DNA of 64,000 nucleotides. Source: Pyrinomonadaceae bacterium. GTDB lineage: Bacteria; Acidobacteriota; Blastocatellia; Pyrinomonadales; Pyrinomonadaceae. Location of the stretch: positions 1-64,000 of the forward strand of contig JAIBCA010000047.1 in assembly GCA_019694345.1 (NCBI GenBank), given 5' to 3'. A program made the position numbers and the translations under genes. The notes beneath the pieces are model-generated. The model ran no database searches. It saw only the letters and a list, made by a program, of their open reading frames with translations, and was not told the DNA's origin. Positions 29,023-38,037 of the stretch are shown here, piece after piece. Each line of letters begins with the position of its first letter. The stretch's first letter is position 1.

Positions 29023-30414
29023 ATGTTTGAGCAGCAATTATTTAATACCGACGAGACCGCTCGACCTGTCGAAACTAACGAAGACGGGCTCTTTGGTAAT
29101 TATGAGATCAGATCTTGGGAGTTATCGCCGCGTATATACAAGATCTTAGGTGCTTCGGCGATCGTGAATTTGCTTGCGTTGCTCGTTTTCGCACAGACAT
29201 CGCTCCTGACAATGAAGGGCTGTGACAGCCCGCTGGTTGGTAGTGTTTGTCAGGCGCTGGACACGGTCTATGTCGGCGCTATGCTATTCGGAACTGACCG
29301 TGAATACGTCGATGCGGCCTATGAAAAGACGGATCTTGCCGATGCCGAGATCACTTACATCGACGTGACCGGAGTAACCCCTCCGTTGTCGTATCCGGAA
29401 GGTTACTTTCAGATCGCCAACCCGGTGCAGTGGGAGATGATCCAGCAGGCTCAACAGAACTCAACGTTGCCCGACGGAATGCTCGCTCCCGGAATTCCGG
29501 CATATACCCCACCGCCACCGTCATCGTTTCCGCCGCCGCAACGAGGCGGGCTATTGGCAACGACTCCAAAGCCGCCGAAGCCGCGCGCGGATGTGGTTGA
29601 TGACAATGATCTGCCGACGATCGAAGATTCGGCCGTGGGTGACACAAAGCCGGGGCTGACCAAAAAGCGGCCCGGTAAAGTGAATGCTAATGTACCCCAG
29701 ACGAATCCGGACGGCTCGATACCAGGCATCCCCGGCTCCGGGCCAAAAAAGGATCCGGCAGCTGACACGCAAGCCGCCGCTACCAACCCGGATGGATCAC
29801 CGATCATTAATAAGCGGCCGTTCGTTGACCTCGCCAATAGCGTCAATGAATTGCTCGATAAGAACCAGGTTCGTCTCGATTCGGCATTCATTGTGAACGC
29901 GAATGGAAAACTGACGAAGGATAACAAGCTTGACCCGAAGTCGTTTCGATATGTTCAGGCTGCGAGTAACGATGAAAAGATCATCGACGTCGTTAAGGAG
30001 TCTATTGAGGCTATCAACGACAGCGGTTATTTGCAGTACCTTACAGGCCTTAGCGGTAAGGACTTCGGATTGTTGATCCAACAGGATGATGTCAATATCA
30101 CGGGGGTCGTTCAGTCCGAAATGGAGAGCGAAACACGTGCCAGATCGATAAAGAGCAGCTTGGATTTCGCGATCGGCCTCGCCAAAAGTGCCAAAACAGG
30201 AGCTAATGCCGACCAAAACGACAAGGACGATCTGGTGCTGCTCGAAGGCGCCAAGATCGAGGTCGAAGGCAAAAAGGTCGTCATCCGTTTTGTCATTCCC
30301 AAGCAAGTCGCATTGCCGATGATCCAACGCAAGCTCGCCGAGCAAAAGGCCGCGCCGAAACAGCCGAACGGAAACGCGACACTGCGTCCGGGCGATAATA
30401 CGGCCAAGAAATAG
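29023..30414 (+). CDS. proline-rich single-pass membrane protein, unknown function
   Basis: A 463-residue protein. The first 45 residues are cytoplasmic, followed by one membrane segment (about 45-65, ILGASAIVNLLALLVF), then a long periplasmic part with proline-rich low-complexity sequence (about 140-220, TPPPPSSFPPPQ, PKPPKPRADVV), and a globular C-terminal domain (about 265-440). The architecture resembles TonB-like proteins, but the C-terminal domain is not a recognised TonB domain. It lies 3 nt before the next gene, with which it must be co-transcribed, and upstream of secA. Function unknown. Confidence 0.78.
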   Translation: MFEQQLFNTDETARPVETNEDGLFGNYEIRSWELSPRIYKILGASAIVNLLALLVFAQTSLLTMKGCDSPLVGSVCQALDTVYVGAMLFGTDREYVDAAYEKTDLADAEITYIDVTGVTPPLSYPEGYFQIANPVQWEMIQQAQQNSTLPDGMLAPGIPAYTPPPPSSFPPPQRGGLLATTPKPPKPRADVVDDNDLPTIEDSAVGDTKPGLTKKRPGKVNANVPQTNPDGSIPGIPGSGPKKDPAADTQAAATNPDGSPIINKRPFVDLANSVNELLDKNQVRLDSAFIVNANGKLTKDNKLDPKSFRYVQAASNDEKIIDVVKESIEAINDSGYLQYLTGLSGKDFGLLIQQDDVNITGVVQSEMESETRARSIKSSLDFAIGLAKSAKTGANADQNDKDDLVLLEGAKIEVEGKKVVIRFVIPKQVALPMIQRKLAEQKAAPKQPNGNATLRPGDNTAKK

Positions 30415-30417
30415 GAT

Positions 30418-30861
30418 TTGACAAAAAGCAAGAACCACAATTCGATACTTGTTCTGGCGACACTAGGCGTATATCTCGGCCTGGTGCTTGTCGGCGCGAC
30501 GCCACAGTTGCTCGCACAGGCGGCGATGACCCGGCAGTTCGACGTCAAGGACGAGATGGAGTTCAAGGACGATCTCGATACTAAGCCCGATCTATCATCG
30601 GACGATATAGTACGCGGTCCGAAATCCGTCCCCGACGGCAAAGTAACTGCCTCAATTCACAGATTTCTCGATCAATTTCGCACAATCGGAGAACATTCGG
30701 CCTTCCTGATACCGAAATCCGGGATCATCGATCTCGTCGATCCGGGCTCGGCCCGCTCGACAGACAACGCATCCCTTCCAATTGCTCCGAACATTTCATT
30801 TTTCCGACTCGTTTCGGTCACAAATCTGCCTCGTGCCGGCCTCGACCCGCTGATTTCCTAG
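30418..30861 (+). CDS. small exported/membrane-anchored protein, TTG start
   Basis: A 147-residue protein read from a TTG at 30418, three bases after the previous stop. Residues 9-35 form a hydrophobic segment ending in ALLAQAA, a likely signal peptide; the remainder is acidic near residues 42-62 and of unknown fold. An alternative start at the first ATG (30523) would remove the hydrophobic segment, which makes the TTG more likely. It seems to be a partner of the upstream proline-rich protein. No family recognised. Confidence 0.65.
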   Translation: MTKSKNHNSILVLATLGVYLGLVLVGATPQLLAQAAMTRQFDVKDEMEFKDDLDTKPDLSSDDIVRGPKSVPDGKVTASIHRFLDQFRTIGEHSAFLIPKSGIIDLVDPGSARSTDNASLPIAPNISFFRLVSVTNLPRAGLDPLIS

Positions 30862-30895
30862 ACCTCGGCAGCGGCGAGCAGGCCATTCAGATCTC

Positions 30896-30929
30896 AAGGC
30901 CTCCGCCTTTTTCATCAGTTTTTTTTCCG
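30896..30929 (+). terminator. possible weak terminator before secA
   Basis: A short hairpin (AAGGC at 30896-30900, GCCTT at 30905-30909) is followed by a T run and, after a short gap, eight further T residues (to 30926 or so). It would end the two-gene unit before secA. The stem is only 5 bp, so the call is tentative. The remaining 140 bp to secA hold no clear feature beyond its ribosome binding site AAGAGGA. Confidence 0.4.
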
Positions 30930-31068
30930 TTAGGAGTTGCGTGCCGGCGCGCCATACTGCAATCTATTGCATTGCATGATCGGTGCACGATCGGACTTGT
31001 CAGCGTTACCAGCGGGATATCGACAGGTTTTTGACGATGTAGATTTGTCAGGCCTTTAAGAGGAAATA

Positions 31069-33876
31069 ATGGCAGTTAATAGTTTTGCAGATAAGTTAGT
31101 TAAGAAGATATTTGGATCGTCGAGTGACATCTTTTTGAAGAATGTAAAGCCGATCATCCAGCAGATCAACGATTGGGAGCCAAAGCTCCAGGCATTGTCC
31201 GACGACGATTTGAAGGCTCAGACGCCCAAATTCAAGGAAATGATCGCCCGCCATATCGAGGGGATCGAGGACAAGGACGACCGCCGAAAGGCGGAGCAGG
31301 AGATCTTGCACCAGATCTTGCCGGAGGCCTTTGCGACCGTTCGTGAGGGCTCACGCCGGGTCACGGGAATGCGTCATTTCGACGTGCAGATGATCGGCGG
31401 CGTAGCCCTTCATCAGGGCCGTATCGCCGAAATGAGAACCGGTGAAGGTAAGACGCTCGTCGCAACGCTGCCGTCATATTTGAACGGCCTGACCGGACGC
31501 GGGGTTCACGTCGTCACGGTCAACGATTACCTTGCCTCACGTGATGCCGAGTGGATGGGCAAGATACATACGTTCCTCGGACTGACCGTTGGGTGTATCC
31601 AGAACGACATGGACGATATCGAGCGCAAGGATGCTTATGCGTGCGATATTACATATGGCACGAACAACGAATTCGGCTTCGATTATCTTCGCGATAATAT
31701 GAAATTCGATGTCGAATCGCTGGTTCAGCCCGACCATTATTTTGCGATCATCGACGAGGTCGACTCGATCCTTATCGACGAAGCCCGGACACCGCTGATC
31801 ATTTCTGGTGCGTCCGACGAAGCTACGGACAAGTATTTCACGGCTAACGAGATCATCCCGCATCTCGAACGCGGCCACAAGGATGAGGAGACAAAGGTCA
31901 CGACGGGTGATTATTTGCTGGACGAAAAGAATCACTCGTCGGTCCTCACCGAGGCTGGCGTGTCAAAGGCGGAACGTCTGTTGGGCGTTTCAAATCTCTA
32001 TGACCCGGCAAATATGGACCTGCTCCACTGCGTAGAACAGGCTCTCAAAGCTCATACGCTCTACAAGGTCGATCATCATTACGTCGTTCAGGACGGCGAA
32101 GTTATCATCGTTGACGACTTTACGGGACGACTTATGCATGGCCGGCGTTGGTCTGACGGGCTCCATCAGGCTGTTGAGGCAAAAGAGGGCGTCAAGATCG
32201 AACGTGAAAATCAGACGCTGGCGACCATCACGCTGCAGAACTACTTTCGTATGTACGAAAAGCTCGGCGGCATGACCGGTACGGCCGAGACCGAGGCGGA
32301 AGAGTTCGGTTCGGTTTACGGGCTCGACGTGGTAATGATCCCGACCAACCAGCCGATGGTCCGAAAGGACACGCCGGATGTCATTTACCGCACATTGCCC
32401 GAAAAATGGGAGGCCGTCGTCGACGAGATAAAGGACCTGCATGCCGAGGGCCGTCCAGTTCTGGTGGGTACCGTGTCGGTCGAAAATTCTGAGCTTATTT
32501 CAAGCAAGCTCAAATCGATCGGCGTGCCTCACAAGGTGCTGAACGCCAAATACCATGAACAGGAAGCCGAGATCATCGCCCAGGCCGGCCGAAAGGGAGC
32601 CGTGACGATCGCGACCAACATGGCTGGCCGCGGAACCGATATTTTGCTTGGCGGCAATCCCGAGTCATTGGCTCGCGATTACCTAAAGCGGATGGAGATC
32701 AATCCCGACGAGGCGACCGCGGAACAGTTCGAAGAGCAGCTGCGTAAGGCCAAAGCGGTCGTCGCCGAAGAGCACAAAGAGGTGACGGCCATCGGAGGGC
32801 TCCACATTCTCGGAACCGAGCGTCACGAGTCACGCCGAATCGATAATCAGCTCCGCGGACGCGCCGGCCGTCAGGGCGACCCAGGAAGTTCTCGGTTCGT
32901 CCTTTCGCTCGAAGATGACCTGATGCGTATCTTTGCGGGTGACAAGGTACGCTCGATGATGGAGTGGCTCGGAATGGAGAAGGGCGTCGCCATCGAGTCC
33001 AAGACGGTTTCGAAACAGATCGAACGCGCGCAGAAGGCGGTCGAGGCCCGCAACTTCGAGACTCGAAAACACGTCCTCAAATACGACGACGTCATGAACC
33101 GCCAACGCGAGACTATCTATGGTCTTCGGCGGCAATTGATGTTCGAACCGGAACATCGCGAATACCTTTTGGGCGAAAACGGAGTCGCCCGCGACCTGCT
33201 TCACGATCTGACGGACAGTATGCTGAGCCTAACGATCGCGCCGGACCAATGGGACGTGAACACCTACGCGGCTGAGATCGAGAACATCTATGCGATCGAT
33301 CCGGCACGCGATGCGGGCGTTAATTTCAAGACAATGAAGCCCGACGAGATCCAGGAACGCATCTGGGAAAAGGCCTCTGCAAACTACGCCGAAAAAGAGA
33401 AACTTGCCGGGGGCGAGTCGCTGCGTGCATACGAACGCTACATCATGCTAAACATCATCGACAGCCAGTGGAAGGACCATCTGTTGTCGATCGACCACGT
33501 CAAACAGGGCATCGGCCTTGTCGGCTACGGGCAGAAGGATCCGCTTGTCGAGTATAAAAAACAATCGTTCGATATGTTTCAAGATATGCTTGACCGTATC
33601 GACACCAATACGGTGAAGGCACTGTTCAATCTTGAGATCGTCCAGCGTGACGAACAGGAGGAGATCGAACGGCTAGAACGTCTTGAGATGCAGCGGGCTC
33701 GCCGTCAGGCGGCCGGTATGGCATTCACCGGAGCTATGTCGGGTGCCGAGGCCGCCGGTGCCGAGGCGGCCCGTCACACTCCGTTCGTCCGCGACAGCCC
33801 GAAGATGAAACCCAATGATCCTTGTCATTGCGGCTCGGGCAAGAAGTTCAAAAAATGCCACGGCGCCGGAGCGTAG
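31069..33876 (+). CDS. secA: preprotein translocase ATPase SecA
   Basis: SecA is the motor of the Sec translocon that pushes unfolded preproteins through SecYEG. The 935-residue protein is full length, with nucleotide-binding fold 1 (TGEGKT, residues 124-129; DEVDSILIDEA), the preprotein cross-linking region, nucleotide-binding fold 2 (NMAGRGTDILLGG; RIDNQLRGRAGRQGD), the helical scaffold, and a C-terminal zinc-binding SEC-C motif (CHCGSGKKFKKCHG). This many exported proteins in the window fit an active Sec pathway. A good ribosome binding site precedes the ATG. It is followed by 19 nt and a TonB-C-like gene. Confidence 0.97.
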   Translation: MAVNSFADKLVKKIFGSSSDIFLKNVKPIIQQINDWEPKLQALSDDDLKAQTPKFKEMIARHIEGIEDKDDRRKAEQEILHQILPEAFATVREGSRRVTGMRHFDVQMIGGVALHQGRIAEMRTGEGKTLVATLPSYLNGLTGRGVHVVTVNDYLASRDAEWMGKIHTFLGLTVGCIQNDMDDIERKDAYACDITYGTNNEFGFDYLRDNMKFDVESLVQPDHYFAIIDEVDSILIDEARTPLIISGASDEATDKYFTANEIIPHLERGHKDEETKVTTGDYLLDEKNHSSVLTEAGVSKAERLLGVSNLYDPANMDLLHCVEQALKAHTLYKVDHHYVVQDGEVIIVDDFTGRLMHGRRWSDGLHQAVEAKEGVKIERENQTLATITLQNYFRMYEKLGGMTGTAETEAEEFGSVYGLDVVMIPTNQPMVRKDTPDVIYRTLPEKWEAVVDEIKDLHAEGRPVLVGTVSVENSELISSKLKSIGVPHKVLNAKYHEQEAEIIAQAGRKGAVTIATNMAGRGTDILLGGNPESLARDYLKRMEINPDEATAEQFEEQLRKAKAVVAEEHKEVTAIGGLHILGTERHESRRIDNQLRGRAGRQGDPGSSRFVLSLEDDLMRIFAGDKVRSMMEWLGMEKGVAIESKTVSKQIERAQKAVEARNFETRKHVLKYDDVMNRQRETIYGLRRQLMFEPEHREYLLGENGVARDLLHDLTDSMLSLTIAPDQWDVNTYAAEIENIYAIDPARDAGVNFKTMKPDEIQERIWEKASANYAEKEKLAGGESLRAYERYIMLNIIDSQWKDHLLSIDHVKQGIGLVGYGQKDPLVEYKKQSFDMFQDMLDRIDTNTVKALFNLEIVQRDEQEEIERLERLEMQRARRQAAGMAFTGAMSGAEAAGAEAARHTPFVRDSPKMKPNDPCHCGSGKKFKKCHGAGA

Positions 33877-33895
33877 GTTTACTCGGCCGCACATC

Positions 33896-34651
33896 ATGCG
33901 TTTTTGTTTGGCAATGCTGGTTCTGGTTTTCACGGCTGCGTTTTCAGCCGTGAAAGCTCAGAGCCCGCTTACGAAAGACGGTTTTGAGAAATACCGTGAA
34001 AAGGACTTCGCGGGTGCGATCCGCCTCTTGAACGAAAGTAACGACCCGGTCGATCTACGTATTCTCGGGCTTTCACTGGATGCGACCGGGAAACGAAAAG
34101 ACGCTCTGTCGGCATTTGATCGTTCATTCAAGAACGGCTACGCATTGTTTGAAGAGTCATTCGAGAAATGGAAGGGCGACCCCGCCAAGCCGTCTTTTCT
34201 TTCCGCTCTCAATGGAATGGCGGATTCTGTTTCGGCCAGTTTGGCAAGCGCCGAGAGCGCGTTCGATCTCAGGTCAGGGACATATTACGAGAACGAATGG
34301 CGTCACAAGGCAAATATCCTGTTCAACTTGAATAAGATCATCAAGTCAGGAACTGAGTTTTATCGTTCAACCGAAACGGATACGGGCGTAAAACTTCTCA
34401 CAAAGCCCAGACCTGCCATATCCGCAACCAACTGCGTGGAACGATTCGGTCTGGATGTGACGGTGCAGCTTCAAGTCCTCTTTTTTCCGGACGGCAAAAC
34501 GGTCATCGCCATCCCGACGTCGAAGTGGCGCAAGAATTGCAGCGAATGGTCTGTCGATGCGGCTACCCGCATGACGTTCGAATCTGCCTCGAAAAACGGA
34601 AAGGCCGTCGGTTCCATAAAATTAGTTGAATATTCGTTCCAGGTCAGATAA
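33896..34651 (+). CDS. exported protein with TonB C-terminal-like domain
   Basis: A 251-residue exported protein with a signal peptide (MRFCLAMLVLVFTAAFSAVKAQS). The middle (about 25-130) is helical with TPR-like spacing (GFEKYREKDFAGAIRLLNESN; DALSAFDRSFKNGY). The C-terminal 80 residues (VERFGLDVTVQLQVLFFPDG to YSFQVR) resemble the TonB C-terminal domain, though without a membrane anchor or proline-rich spacer. The start at 33896 is chosen; the longer reading overlaps the secA 3' end. Function unknown; possibly part of an envelope assembly. Confidence 0.75.
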   Translation: MRFCLAMLVLVFTAAFSAVKAQSPLTKDGFEKYREKDFAGAIRLLNESNDPVDLRILGLSLDATGKRKDALSAFDRSFKNGYALFEESFEKWKGDPAKPSFLSALNGMADSVSASLASAESAFDLRSGTYYENEWRHKANILFNLNKIIKSGTEFYRSTETDTGVKLLTKPRPAISATNCVERFGLDVTVQLQVLFFPDGKTVIAIPTSKWRKNCSEWSVDAATRMTFESASKNGKAVGSIKLVEYSFQVR

Positions 34652-34748
34652 GACTTCGATCACTGGCTACCTAAATTGACCAATAGATCAGATGGGCCTC
34701 TTTTCAGCAACTACTGCCATTGACGAAGGGAATACGGATCGTGGTGAA

Positions 34749-35765
34749 CTACGGCTGTTCCGTGCGAGATCTGATCTCCGGACGCCCTTCAGAGGACTGG
34801 CCTCGGTCGTCGGAATACCTAAGGATCGTCCCGCCGAAGCCAACGGCCCAGCCTTTTCCTTTGTTGAAGTAAACTCGCTCGAGGCGATGCTCGGTGAGGC
34901 TATTGGCCGCGATCCACTGTCCGCCGCCATTAGTTGTCCGGATGATCGTACCTCGATCACCGACGGCCCAGCCCCGGCGGTCATTTGTAAAGAAAACATC
35001 GGTCAGTTCGGCATCCACGCCCGACAACTGTTCACGCCAGAGGCGTCCGCTGCCGACTGATGCGATGATCGCTCCGCCGGTGCCGACCGCCCAACCGTAT
35101 TTGCGACTGGAAAAAAAAACCGAATTGAATCTTGCCGCCTTGTTGCCAAGCAACGTGGCCGGTTCCCACGTTACGCCGTAATCATCAGTAAACATAACTG
35201 TGCCGCCCGCTCCGACTATCGCACCGAACGACCCGTCGAAAAAGTCACCGCCGAGCAACAGATATTTGATCGAGGAGCCCGAACGTTTCCACGCTTTTCC
35301 GTCCTCCGACAATCGATAGAAGATTCCGCCTTCACCTATCGCGACCGCGCTTCCCTTGTCGTCAAACAACAATCGCGCGACCCGCTCACGGCGACCGGCT
35401 TCAAACTCGACCGTTTCCCACGAGCGGCCGCCGTCGATCGTCTTGCGTAAATACGAAACTGATCTATCGCCCCGGCTGTAAATATCGCGTTGACAAAGGA
35501 TCCACCCTGTATTCTCGTCGGTAAAGTGTATTGCGGTGAGATTGTCGTTCGTGAACTTGCGTACGGGTGCCCACGTCGTACCACCGTCAGTTGTCGCAAG
35601 CACTGTTCCGCCTGATCCGACGATCCAACCGTTATTCTCGCTGGCAAAAGTCACATCGTGAAACCACGCCAAGCTGGCCGAACGTAGTTTGACCCAATCG
35701 GCGTTGGCTGTTTGGGTCAAGATCATCGCGAACGCGATGAGGAATAATTGCCGTAGGATCCGCAT
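34749..35765 (-). CDS. Ycf48-like beta-propeller protein in the exopolysaccharide operon
   Basis: A 338-residue exported seven-bladed propeller of the Ycf48/Hcf136 type, with a signal peptide (RILRQLFLIAFAMILTQTANA) and repeats of GW.VG..GT...T..GG..W. In oxygenic phototrophs Ycf48 is a photosystem II assembly factor; here that role is not available, so it likely acts as a periplasmic or surface scaffold. It is the last gene of the exosortase/exopolysaccharide operon, 20 nt after the Wza-type gene. ATG at 35765 is used; a TTG two codons earlier is in frame. Confidence 0.82.
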   Translation of the reverse strand: MRILRQLFLIAFAMILTQTANADWVKLRSASLAWFHDVTFASENNGWIVGSGGTVLATTDGGTTWAPVRKFTNDNLTAIHFTDENTGWILCQRDIYSRGDRSVSYLRKTIDGGRSWETVEFEAGRRERVARLLFDDKGSAVAIGEGGIFYRLSEDGKAWKRSGSSIKYLLLGGDFFDGSFGAIVGAGGTVMFTDDYGVTWEPATLLGNKAARFNSVFFSSRKYGWAVGTGGAIIASVGSGRLWREQLSGVDAELTDVFFTNDRRGWAVGDRGTIIRTTNGGGQWIAANSLTEHRLERVYFNKGKGWAVGFGGTILRYSDDRGQSSEGRPEIRSRTEQP

Positions 35766-35785
35766 CGTCAAACCATTTTACTTAA

Positions 35786-36550
35786 CTAGAACGGGCTGCC
35801 GAACAACATTCTGGCGACGCTGACCTTTGAAATTATGTCGAACACCTTGTCGATGCTGAATCCTTTGCCCGAGACAAAGACCTGATCGCCGGGGCTGAGA
35901 AAGACCATCTCGCCGCGGCCGGCCTGGATTTCCTTGAGATTGACTAGCTTCGAGGTGACCTTGCCCTGCCCGTTGTAGCTGTAAATGAAAATCTTCTTGG
36001 CGTCGCCATCCTTGGCAATGCCTCCGGATTCAACTACCGCCTCGTAGACGCTCACCTTTCGGTCGAGAACACGAACGCCGGGTGAAACGACCTTGCCCAG
36101 AACGCTGTACCGGGCCGACATGGCCTTTTCGAGCGTAACGGTCACTTTTGGATCGATGATAAACTCATCAAGCTTCTTTGTGATCTCAGCGGCAACTTCG
36201 TCAACGGTCTTTCCGCCGACCATCACGCCTTCACGTATAAGGGGATATGAGATTTTTGCCGTTGGCGGGACGTTGATACCGGTTTTGCAATAGTCCGGAC
36301 ACTGGCCAAAGACCTCGACGGTTATCACATCATTAGGTCCGAGCCGGTATTCCTTGAGATAGTTGTTGTAGTAGGGCAGAATAGCCGCCGCCTCGGGCGA
36401 TCCGTCGATCGCCGCCTCCGGCGTCGGTGTAGGAGCCGGAGAGGTTTCCGCCGATTTCCACGTTTCGACAGATGTTCCCGACTGAGCCCGCAAATCGACG
36501 CCCGCTGACAGTATCACCGCTGCCAATATCAAGATCAGTTTGGTTCGCAT
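35786..36550 (-). CDS. polysaccharide export protein (Wza/BexD-type)
   Basis: A 254-residue exported protein with a signal peptide (MRTKLILILAAVILSAGVDLRAQ). It contains a poly-export domain (YRLGPNDVITVEVFG, KISYPLIREGVMVGGKTVDEVAAEI) and an SLBB-type region (YSVLGKVVSPGVRVLDRKVSVYEAVVESGG). In Wza-type systems this makes the outer-membrane or periplasmic export channel for polysaccharide. No lipobox cysteine is present after the signal, unlike E. coli Wza. The start at 36550 is chosen; the longer reading to 36685 overlaps the sugar transferase gene. Confidence 0.88.
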   Translation of the reverse strand: MRTKLILILAAVILSAGVDLRAQSGTSVETWKSAETSPAPTPTPEAAIDGSPEAAAILPYYNNYLKEYRLGPNDVITVEVFGQCPDYCKTGINVPPTAKISYPLIREGVMVGGKTVDEVAAEITKKLDEFIIDPKVTVTLEKAMSARYSVLGKVVSPGVRVLDRKVSVYEAVVESGGIAKDGDAKKIFIYSYNGQGKVTSKLVNLKEIQAGRGEMVFLSPGDQVFVSGKGFSIDKVFDIISKVSVARMLFGSPF

Positions 36551-36635
36551 ATTCTTACTTTTGTTCAAAGGCCGATCGACCGCTCTCGTAAAACACCCCA
36601 TATCAATACCAGATACCGCTATCCCCCGCACTAAT

Positions 36636-38027
36636 TTATCGAGCCCCTGAACCGAATAGAACGGTTTTGATGGTGTCAAACACAATGACGATGTCCAGCG
36701 TCAAACTTTGATTCTTAATGTAATAGAGGTCGTACTGCAGTTTCTGGATCGCATCGTCAACCGACGCCCCATAAGGGTATTTGACCTGTGCCCAACCCGT
36801 CAGCCCCGGAGCGACGAGGTGCCGATGTTCGTAAAAGGGGATCTCCTGCGCCAACTGCCGGACAAAATGCGGGCGCTCGGGCCGCGGCCCGACAAAGCTC
36901 ATCTCGCCCTTGATGATATTCCAAAACTGCGGGATCTCGTCCACTCGGATCTTTCTGATAATGCTTCCGACCAATGTCGTTCGCTCGTCGTTCGACGCGG
37001 CCCAGACCGGCTTACCATCGGCCTCTGCATCGACCTTCATTGACCTGAACTTGATCACATTGAAAATGTGCCCGTTCTTGCCGACGCGCTCCTGATAATA
37101 AAATATGGGCCCTCGAGAGGTCAGCTTGATCAGAACGGCCGTAATTATGGCGATCGGCAGCGACAAGATCAGCCCGACCAATGCAAGTCCTCGGTGAACC
37201 ACCTCGCGAAACACGGTTCTCAGTCTGGTATCGCGACGCCGCCCGGCAAATATCAGCCACGAAGGCCGGAGCATGTCGACGTGCACCTTTCCGGTGATCC
37301 GTTCATAGAACGATGTACATTCTTCGATCGAGACATCGCCGGCCAGACTCATTTTCAATAGAGCCTCAGTTGGAAAGGCACCGCGGCGTTCCCGCACCGC
37401 GATGACGACACGATCGATACTCTCACTTCTGATTATCTCCTCGAGGTCGATCGCCTTGCCGAGGATCTCGGACTGTCCCAATTTTTCCTTCGGTTTTGCT
37501 CCGTTCTCGGAAACAAAACCCGCGATCCGATAACCAGCGTCCCGCCGATCCCAAACTGCCTCGGCCGTGTCCAGAGCGGCCTTGCCGGTACCGACGACCA
37601 GGATCTTTTCGCCTATCTCAGGATGCCCGGTCAGGCTATGGATCGCGATTCGCCACCCGAGCAAGAGGAAGAGTACGAGCGGAACTGAGATCATCGAAAC
37701 CCCGCGTCCGACCATAAGCGGCGGTACGAGATAGAACAAGAGTGCAAGCAACGCCCAAGCAATGCCGAGAGCCTGCACCATTCTGAGCAGCAGTTCCCGC
37801 CGATTGGTCATCACGACGTAGTCGTACAGGTCATAGAAATATAGGTTGATGATACATACGGCCGAGACGAGGCCGATCTTGTACCAGCCGTTTCGTTCGT
37901 TCAGTTCATATGGCGGGCCATCCCAACCCAATCGCAGATACATCGCTAGAATAACGCCGCCATAGATTATGGCAGCATCTGCGAGTATCAACGAAAATTT
38001 GCGTGGACTAAGCCGGGCCGCACCCAT
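36636..38027 (-). CDS. undecaprenyl-phosphate sugar phosphotransferase (initiating sugar transferase)
   Basis: A 463-residue membrane protein of the polyprenyl glycosylphosphotransferase family (EpsB/WcaJ/TIGR03013 type) that places the first sugar phosphate on undecaprenyl phosphate. The N-terminal part has about four membrane segments and a Rossmann-like domain (ILVVGTGKAALDTAEAVWDRR); another membrane segment precedes the C-terminal catalytic domain with KFRSM, RKIRVDEIPQFWNIIKGEMSFVGPRPERP and a closing GLTGWAQV. The gene is 10 nt from the BY-kinase gene, in the exopolysaccharide operon. The sugar is not readable from sequence. Confidence 0.93.
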   Translation of the reverse strand: MGAARLSPRKFSLILADAAIIYGGVILAMYLRLGWDGPPYELNERNGWYKIGLVSAVCIINLYFYDLYDYVVMTNRRELLLRMVQALGIAWALLALLFYLVPPLMVGRGVSMISVPLVLFLLLGWRIAIHSLTGHPEIGEKILVVGTGKAALDTAEAVWDRRDAGYRIAGFVSENGAKPKEKLGQSEILGKAIDLEEIIRSESIDRVVIAVRERRGAFPTEALLKMSLAGDVSIEECTSFYERITGKVHVDMLRPSWLIFAGRRRDTRLRTVFREVVHRGLALVGLILSLPIAIITAVLIKLTSRGPIFYYQERVGKNGHIFNVIKFRSMKVDAEADGKPVWAASNDERTTLVGSIIRKIRVDEIPQFWNIIKGEMSFVGPRPERPHFVRQLAQEIPFYEHRHLVAPGLTGWAQVKYPYGASVDDAIQKLQYDLYYIKNQSLTLDIVIVFDTIKTVLFGSGAR

Positions 38028-38037
38028 TTTTCACCTG

